A model generated the notes under the pieces. That model had not been told where the DNA came from and searched no databases. It worked only from the letters and a program-made list of their open reading frames with translations. From Pseudeuparius sepicola (Eukaryota; Arthropoda; Insecta; Coleoptera; Anthribidae), in NCBI GenBank assembly GCA_963920635.1, contig OY987300.1:58487415-58551414 (forward strand): a DNA stretch of 64,000 bases, in the 5' to 3' direction. Below are positions 35,151-45,587 of this stretch, piece after piece. A program made the translations under genes and the position numbers. Each line of letters starts with the position of its first letter. Position 1 is the stretch's first letter.

Positions 35151-38100
35151 AAAATTGAAGCTTAATTAATTATTATGCAACCTTTCCTGTCAATACTTCA
35201 AATAGACAAATAAAACCGGTTCTATTTCATAATCGATACGCGTTTCAAAAATATCAAATATGCAAAAAAAACTCGCACATAAATAACGTTAACGTGTAGG
35301 AAATAAATACCCCGTTCCCAACTGCAATTAATTTAAATATAATGGTGACATCAAACTGTCACAGCCCTATTACATTCAAATTTATTTCAAACAATAAATG
35401 AATGGAACATAACACCTTTTTGCAAAGTTCAGCCTTTTACGGCTAACGCACAGCCGTTCTGCTTGTAAAGTTAAAAAAGCATGAAGCGTACATTTAAGCA
35501 TACATAAAAAGTATTATATACGCATTAACACTTTATTAGTCTATTGCAGATGTTAATAAACTTTATTTTCTAATTATTATCGCGTTCGTAGCTCCAAGCC
35601 CAATATTATTTCTGAGCACCTGTGAGATGAATGATAATTTGATGTATACCGTTAATCTACAGGGTGGCCCACCACGAACTGCATCGATCTATATATGGAA
35701 AACTAAAAGTAGGAAAATTCGGAAAATTTGGCACCTCACCAATGCCGATGGGCGCTGCTCAACTAAAATATTTTGGTGAATCTGGCACTTCCGGTTATAC
35801 CGGAAGTCGATATCAACTTTCTTATTTCAAATGGAAGACCCTATATATTATTGCATTTTTGGATTCTAGGCATCATTTTGGAACAAAAACATGCAACATG
35901 TCCTATGTCTAAATCCAACCGTTTTTGAGATATTTGCATTTTTCCGAAAAAAATTACAGGTGCAGACCTAAGGTCTATTAGCAATTTATACGAGGAAACC
36001 GCGAAATTTCAAAACGAATTTTTGGCATCGTGTAACAGAAGCCCTGACCTAGTGACCTCTGCTGAGAAATAAATCCGTTCTTATACAGGGTGTTTACAAA
36101 ATATGAATAAAAATTACATTCAAAATGTGCTTAAATCTCGAAATTTTCAAATGGAAATCCCCATTTTTTTTAATGCGATCTTATTCACTACTAAAAATAA
36201 TGACAACTTTGTGTAAGGTTTCCTATACCTAAATGCCGTAATTTTCGATTAATTTACGAAAAACCCACTTTTCGTCCATAAAATGCGGGGTTTGTTTAAC
36301 GCTTGGAAAATCATATTAGCCGTGGACGTTGAAAAGACAATCACGGCTGAGGAAATGTCACTTGGTTTATAAATTATTGTCAACAATAATGCCGGCGCGC
36401 TTAAATTACACAAACGAAGATTATTTAAACGAAGTAAAGATTCTCTGCTCATGATTGGCCAAAAAAGAGCCTGTTAAAAGAAGGACCACTATTTACCAAA
36501 CACCCTGCATTTTATACAAAGTGTCTCATTTTGAGCATAAGAGTGCGTATGAATATATGTTCAAAAACGCTTAGTAAAAAAGCTACAGGGCGTTGAGATG
36601 ATAGTCTAACTAAGCACATTATATAAAATTATGTCTTTAAATTTGATAACTAAAACTATCGTTGAAGGAATTCATTTTAAGCAGAAAAGTTTATATGAAC
36701 ATAAGTGGAAAAAACGATTAATAAATAAGAAAAGCGCAGGCCATTGAAAATTGCCCAAGGGGTAGATATTTTTGGACGCAATCTATCAGTTTTCCTGTTT
36801 TACATAAAATTTAAGCATTCTATGAGAAATTTGAAATTTTATATAAAAAAATTCAATGGAAAATACAACCCAACAAATATTTTTGTGCCATATTATGCGT
36901 GCGTAATTTTCATGAAAATGGGTACAACTTACCCACCGGCACGCCACTAATGCAATTAATTGAACTCTGGTGCCTCCGCGTTACATTGCCTTTCTCGCTC
37001 TTATAAACCATACCAAACTGCAGATTGGTACCATGGTCGTTTTCAAAATATTCACGACAATCAGTTTTTTAGATAATGCACCACACCTCCACACCTGTAT
37101 GTTATTACCTAAGTGTTTTTGATCGTATGTTCATATACCTAAGTAAACTTTTTTGCGTCAAATGGAATTTTGTAGTAAAGGCGACGAATATTACCAGGAA
37201 TTTATGACTTTTAACGATTTAAAGTGAAAACTTTCTCTACTTTCGTAATTATTATAAATTATAGGGTGTAATCATAAAGTTACTGGAAAATTTGAAACTA
37301 AGTACAAAGATATCAAGTTTTGAAAATAAAGATAGTAGAAAAAATCATATAGGTACATTCTTCTGGGGGTAAAGTGTCTTTTCCCATCTTGGATTTAAAA
37401 TGCCTTCGATTGGCGTCGTGGGAGAAAAAGCGGTACTTTCCTCCCTTGTAGTGTAATCAAATAACTATTCTATTCCAACCGGACACTGTTATTGCTCCGG
37501 TATATCGCAACAATTATTTGCCTCTTGATCCAAATGGTTCCCGTGGAAAAATATCTGTCAACAAAAATTCAAAACTAATACTTAAGTTCCCCGTTGTAGA
37601 TAATGGAGACTCTTTTTCTTATACGCTCTCCGGGACTCCTTAAATCCATGGAAATATAACAGTAGAGTAACACTTTCACATTTTCATTGGACGATACCTC
37701 AGAAAAAGAGATAAAGAGAAGAGAAAGAGGGAGAGAAGATATTGTAGATTTGCCCCACCTGCCACCTATAAAGTCCCTTTTTCTTTATCTCTTTAACCCT
37801 CAGTTATTGATTCGATAAAATCCCCAGCAATGTTTTATTTTTCTAAAAACTAAGAAAATGAGAGAAAGTCATTGAAAACTATTTTTTGTACAAATTTATG
37901 AAGATTTATTGGAAGTAACTGCTACGAAAGTTTTTTCAACGACGGTTCACAAGTGGGGGGTGCCATTTAAGATTTTCAGTGGGGGTGGGTGTGGCATCGA
38001 ATATAAAAGGGACTATTATAGGTATATGCGTCGCATGTCAATTTTCGTTTACTCTTCTCTAGCCTACATCCAGAAAGCGAATATTTTTTTCCTTGTTGGC

Positions 38101-38308
38101 CTTTATCTTTCATTTTTAGGCAGTGCGAAACGGATCTCGGTGTACACATCGTTATGGTTTTGCCGTGTGCGGAAATTCGAGAAAAATAAATGCCGGTGCT
38201 TGTGAATACTACATTTTCCAAAAGTGTTAAATGCAGATGAAATATAAGTTCTATTCCTTATTTCTTCATAACCTTCAACCAAGCCTTCAACATTGAACGA
38301 TAATATTA
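35151..38308. other. Downstream flank; scattered MITE ends
   Basis: CAGGGTGGCCCACCACGAAC at 35660 and CAGGGTGTTTACAAAATATG at 36086 are one-ended remnants of the TA-targeting palindromic families; CAAACACCCTGCATT at 36498 may be the partner of the second. A purine-rich run (GAGAAGAGAAAGAGGGAGAG) is at 37715-37735. No coding region was recognised. Confidence 0.45.
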
Positions 38309-41300
38309 GTACGGGAGCCAGCGACAGATTTTTGGTGACAATTCGCGCAAAGTTGAAAACCCGTTTATTTCTTAATTTGTACCCCGGAAATGCGAATTTT
38401 ACTTTTCTGGCTAGCTTTTAGCGGTGCAAAGTTCCGCTACAGGGCTTCAAAAACTGCAGAAAATAATAAAAAATGTCTAAATCGAGCAAAGCTAAACCTT
38501 GTTTAATTTGGTTATGTAGACCGTAAATAGCCATAAAAAACTTTTCTGGCATCATTCCGATGGTGCAAAAGCTTTCTGTTTAACCAACGAACACTGCAGA
38601 ATGGAATCCAAAATGCCTGAGTCGAGCAAAAGTAAACCTTGTTTTATATGTTTATTTACACTATAAATAATTTAAAAAAACTTTTCTGGCATAATTCTAA
38701 TGGGGAAGTTGTCTGGCAAGCGATTAAAAGTAGTGCGCTCGATGCCTGTCGGCCGCGGACGCACCTATGGAACTACAGGCAAATCCTTGCTGCATAACTT
38801 TTTTGCGCATGTTTGTTGCAAGCTCTATGTTTCATGGATTTGCACTTTCTTGGTTTATCAATGTAACATGGAATCTTATATTTTTCAAGTTATTAAAGTG
38901 TAAATTTCAATAAATAGCGCAATATTGTAAACAATGATTAAATTTTTTTTTCGAAATCTAGTTTTTTAGTTTTTTTGCGTTTTCCGAGAAAATTTTTCAT
39001 AGTAACGTATATTTCTTTACACAATCAGAGAGTAAAGGTTTCAACGAACAAAAAGCGCACCGACATTTTTAAAAGCAGCTTTTTTGACGTGGGTATTTTC
39101 GATTAAAATTGAGGTTACCTACCTTCTCGGTTTAAGAGAGGGTTGCCGACAGCGAAAGTGACGTTAGATTTCATATTTTTTTAAGTTGTATAGCATAAAA
39201 TCTAAGAACATTTTACCTGGCAAAAATTTAGTACAAACATCTCTGTCTTCATTTTAATCATAAGATCTTAAAAGCGCATATGCAATGGAATTATTATTTT
39301 TCCCAAGGTTTTCATAACCTATAAAACAAAACACTGCTTGTAAGATCTTATGATGATGAGGTTACTTTCTCGGTTTAAGAGGGGGTTGCCGACAGCGAAA
39401 GTGACGTTAGCTTTCGTATTTTTTTAAGTTAAGTATAGCATAAAATCTAATAACATTTTACCTGGCAAAAATTTAGTACCTACAAACATCTCTGTCTTCA
39501 TTTTAATCATAAGATCTTAAAAGCAGTGTTTTGTTTTATAGGTTATGAAAACCTTGGGAAAAATAATAATTCCAGTGCATATGCTTTTATGATTAAAATG
39601 AAGACGGAGATGTTTGTACTAAATTTTTGCCAGGTAAAATGTTATTAGATTTTATGCTATACAACTTAAAAAAATACGAAATCTAACGTCACTTTCGCTG
39701 TCGGCAACCCCCCCTTAAAATCAAAATAAGGGGCAAAAATAAATATGTTGATTCGAAAAAATTACAGCGTATTTAATGACGATTTTGGGACACTTTACTG
39801 CTGATTTCAAAAAAAAATTTTTGTGAGAGAAAAATTAGAAACCAAAAAATCGTTTATTTAGATTTTCCGCGGATATTTTGAGGTTATGTGAAAAAAGTGT
39901 AAATACAAAAGTTGTAGATCTTTTTATTAACTACAACTTTGTTATCTAACTTTTTTTATAGGAGTTGTAGTTTAGCCGAAAATCGTGATAAACCGTTTTC
40001 CAACCCCTAATAAAATTTCACCCCCTTCCAACCCCGTACCTCAAATCCCCGTAAATTATTTTCCCTGTTATTTTTCCAATGAGTGTCATGCTGTTCTAGA
40101 TTTTTTTGGTCTCAAAAATTATCTACCCTGGCCTATAACGTAAAGTATTACCTGTAGTTTTCTCAAATAACAAAGAGATGGATTTGTGGTACGGGGTTGG
40201 AAGGGGGTGAACTTTTAGGGGTTGGAAAACGGTTTATCACGATTTTCGGCTAAACTACAACTCATATAAAAAAAAGTTAGATGGCAAAGTTGCAGGTAAT
40301 AAAAAGATCTACAGCTTTTGTATTTACACTTTTTTCACATAACCTCAAAATATCCGCGGAAAATCTAAATAACCGATTTTTTGGCTTTTAATTTTTATCT
40401 CACAAAAAAAATTTCTCTAAATTTGGTGGAAATTTACCGTCTTACGTCCCAAATACGCTGTAATTTTTTCGAAGCGATATATTTATTTTTACCCCTTATT
40501 TTGATTTCAAAACGAGAAAGTAACCTCATTTTTAATCGAAAATACCCACGCCAAAAAAGCTGCTTTTTAAAAAGTCGGTGCGCTTTTTGTTCGTTGAAAC
40601 CTTTACTCTCTGATTGTGTAAAAAATATACGTTACTATGGAAAATTTTCTCTGAAAATGCAAAAAAAAACGAAAGAACTCCATTTCGAAAAAAAAATTAA
40701 TAATTTTTTAAAACATTGCGCTATTTATTGAAATTTACACTTTAATTACCTACTTGAAAAATATAAGATTCCATGTTACATTGATAAACCAAGAAAGTGC
40801 AAATCCATGAAACATAGAGTTTGCAAAAAACATGCGAAAATAGTTATCCAGCCAGGATTTGCGTGTAGTTCCATAGGCGCGCCCGCGGCCGACAGGCATC
40901 GCGCGCACTACTTTTAATCGCTTGCCAGACAACTTTTTCCCCATTAGAATTATGATAGAAAAGTTTTTTTTAATTAGTTATGGTGTAAATAAACATATAA
41001 AACAAGGTTTACCTTTGCTCAACTTAGACATTTTAGATTCCATTCTGCAGTGTTCGTTGGTTAAACAGAAAGCATTTGCACCATCGGAATGATGCCAGAA
41101 AAGTTTTTTATGGCAATTTACGGTCTACATAACCAAATTAAACATGGTTTGGCTTTGCTCGATTTAGACATTTTTTATTCTTTTTTGCAGTTTTTGAAGC
41201 CCTGTAGCGGAACGTTGCACCGCTGAAAGCTAGCCAGAAAAGCAAAATACGCATTTCCGGGGTACAAATTGAGAAATAAATGGGTTTTCAACTTTGCATC

Positions 41301-41335
41301 AAATTGTCACCAAGATCTGTCGCTGGCTCCCGTAC
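38309..41335. mobile_element. 3-kb palindrome with nested elements
   Basis: Arms begin GTACGGGAGCCAGCGACAGA and end with the complement; TA is adjacent on both sides. About 750 bp of each outer arm are clearly paired, then the inner part holds a second inverted repeat (about 39110-39720, GGTTGCCGACAGCGAAAGTG ends, itself partly duplicated) in the left arm and a central palindrome centred near 40100 (AACGGTTTATCACGATTTTC and complement). No recognisable protein; the 60-116-codon frames are by-products. Confidence 0.75.
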
Positions 41336-41339
41336 TATA

Positions 41340-42470
41340 TGGGGCAAGTGGCAACACCGTTCAACATGCTGGTTTGCGTTCACCCATGAGCGTCGAGTTA
41401 CTCGGGTGTTAATGTAGATTTGCCCCACACGTTTCCACAAAAAAAATATTTGCAGTTTCCTTTTTAGTAGTACAACATGTCTGACTCTCCCTGTATCATC
41501 GAGAAAAACTTTTCTATGATCAGATGGATTCCTATGGTCAGTCTGTGCGCTGAAGGCTTGCTTTTAGTCTCTCACTACATTCCGAATAATAATCCGGCCG
41601 AAGCTCTCTCTTTGGGCGGGTAGGCTAGAATCAAACTCAATTAATTCGTCGTTTCCCCCCGTCCGGGCATCGCGGGACTTATCCAGCGGAAAGCCCTCCC
41701 GCGAATTTCGGCGTGGAATTTAAATTACCATTTTCCAAACAGATGCGTCCAGGGATGGAGATATTAGCTTGTAATTACATTAAATTAACATGGCGCGATC
41801 ACCGCGACAGTCTTGATAGTGATTAATAGAAAAAGCGACGGTTAATTATCAACGCCCTGTTTTTCCTTGGCTCGTGCGATTAAACTTGCGATCGAAGGCA
41901 GTATAGTATAATACTTTATAGAGGCGACGACGAGTTGTTTATATAATATTACACTAGAACGATTTCTATAGGTCGAGCTGAAAGCCTACTATTTATTTTA
42001 AACACGTCAATGAAACGCTTTATCACCATAGCTCATACCTAAGCAAATGATTGTATTTCACTGTGATGTTACTGAATGCTTCAGGTGAAAAAAAACGTCT
42101 CCTAAATTGTAAGTTAAAGTCATCTAAACAGATTTTTATAACTTTTTATTAATCGGATAGGAACATACGTTACCTATCGTGGTACATAAGAGAGAATTCA
42201 ACGCCTGCCTCTCTTAGTTCCGCCCTAGTTACGCTAAACCGTGGTAGCTAAAACCGATAAGTAACCCAATTACTTCTTCACAGTACCAAATTTAATATAG
42301 GACTATAGAGAAGGTATACAACTTCAGTTAACACATTGATCGATAAATATCTATTAACACAATAAATATATTCAAAAAGTGAAGGCTCATCCTAAATGAC
42401 ACCTATATGAATTAGACTACAACTTTTATGCATGGTAATTAAACTTAAATGTGGTTAGTTAAGTAAATTT
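41340..42470. other. TE-poor island with dense homeodomain-type sites
   Basis: Segment 41610-41900 has mixed composition: CGGGCATCGCGGGAC, CCCTCCCGCGAATTTCGGCG, then several TAATT/ATTA cores (CTCAATTAATTCG, GTAATTACATTAAATTAAC, GTGATTAATAG, GGTTAATTATC). No ORF or transposon end. Position downstream of Dfd makes it a candidate enhancer, by inference only. Confidence 0.4.
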
Positions 42471-42478
42471 TATATGCA

Positions 42479-42550
42479 AGTACAATGGTCTAGCGACACG
42501 ATTCTTGCTTTGGATGCGAGTGGTTCGTGGTTCAAATCCCGGTTGTGGGA
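42479..42550 (+). pseudogene. Decayed tRNA-Pro-like gene (anticodon TGG)
   Basis: Aligns without gaps to the insect tRNA-Pro I remember: TGGTCTAG at the D arm, anticodon stem CTTGC/GCGAG around TTTGGAT (anticodon TGG), and TTCAAATC in the T loop. The B box GGTTCAAATCC is close to consensus and a TTTTTT Pol III terminator follows 2 bases after the end. The T stem has two mismatches and the acceptor stem two, so it is probably a pseudogene or the head of a tRNA-derived SINE. Confidence 0.6.
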
Positions 42551-42880
42551 TCTTTTTTAATCGCTTTTTCGAAGACTCAATTATAACTACTTGCCGCAAT
42601 GCGGCTTTTTGTAAAAGAAAAACTATATAACTATTAATTAATTTATTAAATTTTTATTGGTTAGTTTGGTTGTCAAATAATTATATCTAAACAGTGAATA
42701 ATTAAATTATTTGCAGTTGTTTCATTATTTTCCTAAATACAACTAGAGGTATGGCTAATAATCAGACAATACCTTCCTTTCGTTAATTTATTAACCCATT
42801 ATAATCCCAATGCTACGAAAATTCTATCCCTGCTGCGCAGTCGTGGTATTTTCAGTTTTGAGATTATAATTCCTAAAATT

Positions 42881-43590
42881 AGTGGCGTAGCCAGCCTTTA
42901 GGAATCTTTTTTTTGTGAAATATTGCCGTCTACTGTGTTTAGTAGACAAAAATCATCCACAGAAAATACAATGCTATTCATAAACTGTGCACCAAATGCG
43001 CTTGGGCTGTGACGTCACGACTCTCATTAGGCCCAATATGCTCCAACATGTCCCGAAATCATGTTTTCAAAAAATCAAATAATATCTATAAATTTTTCCC
43101 ATTTGGTGCAAACTTTATGAATAGCACTGTATATAATATTATTTATTAAAAAATAATGCCTATACAAAAAAATCATGTTCTTTGGTTTAAAATGAAATAA
43201 AAAAAAACAGATATTAAATATATTTTTTAATAGATAACACGTTTTTTAAAAACGGACTAAAAAAAGTGGGGCGCAATAATAATAATTTGATGCATTCATT
43301 TAAGTCACTAACAATAATTGTACCTATTGCACTGCAAATAATGTTTTCCAATAGGAGCTACTTCTCTATACTCCTTACTATTATCTATTGCAGGCGCCCG
43401 ACGTTTTTCAAATTTTTATGGGGCTAGAAGAAATTATTTTATATTTTAAAAGCCCGTTATGAAAAAAACCGCTAGGAGCGAGCAGTAGGACAGAACGCAG
43501 GCCCTAGGGCGCAGGCGGCAGGACGGGGGGCGCTCAGGCTAAGAGGGTGGGGGCAATCGCTCCCCCTCTCCTTCACTAGCTACGCCACTG
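42881..43590. mobile_element. DNA transposon remnant with AGTGGCGTAGC ends
   Basis: Ends AGTGGCGTAGCCAG and the complement of CAGTGGCGTAGCTAGTG, a terminal motif common in several DNA-transposon families. A 161-bp MITE (42969-43129) sits inside. GC-rich segment near 43470-43550. No target duplication could be fixed. Confidence 0.55.
42969..43129. mobile_element. 161-bp MITE, TA target
   Basis: Inverted ends CAATGCTATTCATAAACTGT and the complement of CAGTGCTATTCATAAAGTTT, continuing with GCACCAAATG, flanked by TA. Non-coding. Confidence 0.8.
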
Positions 43591-43610
43591 AAAGAAAGGT
43601 ATTATCGATA

Positions 43611-45467
43611 ATAGGCACACCACTTGTTAAATTCATGGCTTACTAGATATTTTGAAAAAACGAAATTTTGGCGATTTATTCTAATCCATCTAGCTTCGTT
43701 GTTTCTGATTTTAGATAAAATGTGTATACAGGATGTAACTGAACTGATGGTCAAAATGAACCACGTATTCTTGGAGTCAAAATAAGGGCACTTCTTCATA
43801 TATTTTTTTCTCCTACGGGCCATAGTTTTTTTATACAGAGCGTAGAAATTTAAAGAAAAATACACATATTTCTTAGTATCTCTAGAAGTATACAAGATAT
43901 TTTCTTCAAACTTGGCGTGTCACATGAGCGGGTGAGTTGTCAAATTTAAGGTTAATATGAAGCTTGTGAGGCCCCCCAGTTGCGGAGATACAGGGTGTTA
44001 TTAAAATTAATTAGTTCAGAAATATATGAATACCCTGTATAATCGCATTTTTTTAATTTGTTTTGAATGGTAAATCAATGGTTAACAAAAAGTATCTCTA
44101 AGTATTTTTTCATATTCTCAGCCGTTTTTTAATTATTTTCAAAGAACGGCAATGCTGCAATAAACAAGTCATTTTAAGAATAAATCTAACAATCTGTGGA
44201 TGTCAATTAAACTTGGCATTATTTGAATCGTTTGGCTGACAACTTTGCACTTTAATATCAATATTTTGAGAAATTATATTTTCATTTGAAGAATTGACTG
44301 ATATGCACTTTTACTATGGACTTGCCAATGGCAATAATAAACATGCGGAAACGCATAGTTCCGTGTATTGAAAGAGGCGGCGGTCATTTCGAACATTCAA
44401 TAATTTAATTTTCTAATAGCAATACGTTTCTTTTATTATCGTTTTTGCTTTTGTATTTTGTTAAATAAAGTTTAATTGACATCCACAGATTGCTAGATTT
44501 ATTTTTAAAGTGACTATTGTTCATTGCAGCGTTACCGTTCTTTAAAAATAATTAAGAAACGGCTGCGAATATGAAAAAATACTAAGAGATACTTTTTGTT
44601 AACCATTCTATTCACCACTCAAAACAAATTTAAAAAATGCGATTATACAGGGTATTCATATTTTTCTGAATTAATTAATTTTACTAACACCCTGTATCTC
44701 CGCAACTGGGAGCCTCAGAAGCTTCATGTCAACCTTAAGTTTGACGGCTCATCTGCTCATGTGACACGCCAAGTTTGAAGAAAATATCTCGTATACTTCT
44801 AGAAATACTAAGAAATATGTGTATTTTTCTCCAAACTTCTACGCTCTGGATAAAAAAACTATGGCCCGTAGGAGAAAAAAATATACGAAGAAGTGCCCTT
44901 ATTTTGACTCCAAGAATACGTGGTTTCATTTTTGACCATCAGTTTAGTTACACCCTGATAACAAAGTTGGAGGGAATTGTGTCCTCAATGTGGTTATCAT
45001 GACCTAATCTCCGTGGCAGCTGCCATTTTCGAGATATGACAAACTTTTTTTAATGGAAACCGTTGTTATTTCCGTTATTTTTCTGAATAACCATATCGAG
45101 TATTATATCGTTGAAAAGCTCTAAAAATGCCCATGACCAACTATGGTTTCCATTTAAAAAAACACAAGTTTGTGTCATATCTCAAAAATGCCAGCTGTCG
45201 CGGAACGTAGGACATGATAACCGCATTGGGGACACAGTTCCCTCCAACTTTTGTACTTACACTTTTTACCTAAAATCAGAAACAGCAAGGCTAGGTGAAT
45301 TAGAATAAATCGCCAAAAATTCGCAATGAATTTCAAAAATTTCAAAAATTCACAGGTGGCGTTAAATTGGGCCAACAAAACTGCAATTCTTTCCCCATTT
45401 AACCTTCCTTCTATCACCGCTAGTTTCCGAGATCCCCATATTGATCATCAAAAAAAAACTCACCCTG
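43611..45467. mobile_element. CAGGGTGAGTTTTT-family MITE, split by another palindrome
   Basis: The left piece (43611-43728) and right piece (44958-45467) match the two halves of 18364-19034; the right end CACCCTG abuts TA at 45468. The left outer end is missing. The interrupting element is 43729-44957. Confidence 0.7.
43729..44957. mobile_element. Palindromic element with CAGGATGTAACTGAACTGAT ends
   Basis: Arms of about 330 bp share CTTGGAGTCAAAATAAGG, GGCGTGTCACATGAGC and GGAGATACAGGGTGTTA. TA precedes the left end. Central part includes a further inverted pair around CAATTAAACTTGGCATT / AAGTTTAATTGACATCCACA. Non-coding. Confidence 0.75.
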
Positions 45468-45587
45468 TACATGTGTTGCCAAGCTTATCCAGTATAATAG
45501 AGATAGCAATTTGTGAAGGGTTATCAAATTTTTTACAAGAAAATAACATATTGTTGCCAAACTGGCAATTTGGCTTCAGACATGGTA

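Noticed and set aside
40862..40885. GTGTAGTTCCATAGG resembling the 5' part of mir-993
   Set aside because: The CTACCC start is absent, and the segment lies in an arm of the 3-kb palindrome with no matching mir-993 3' arm.
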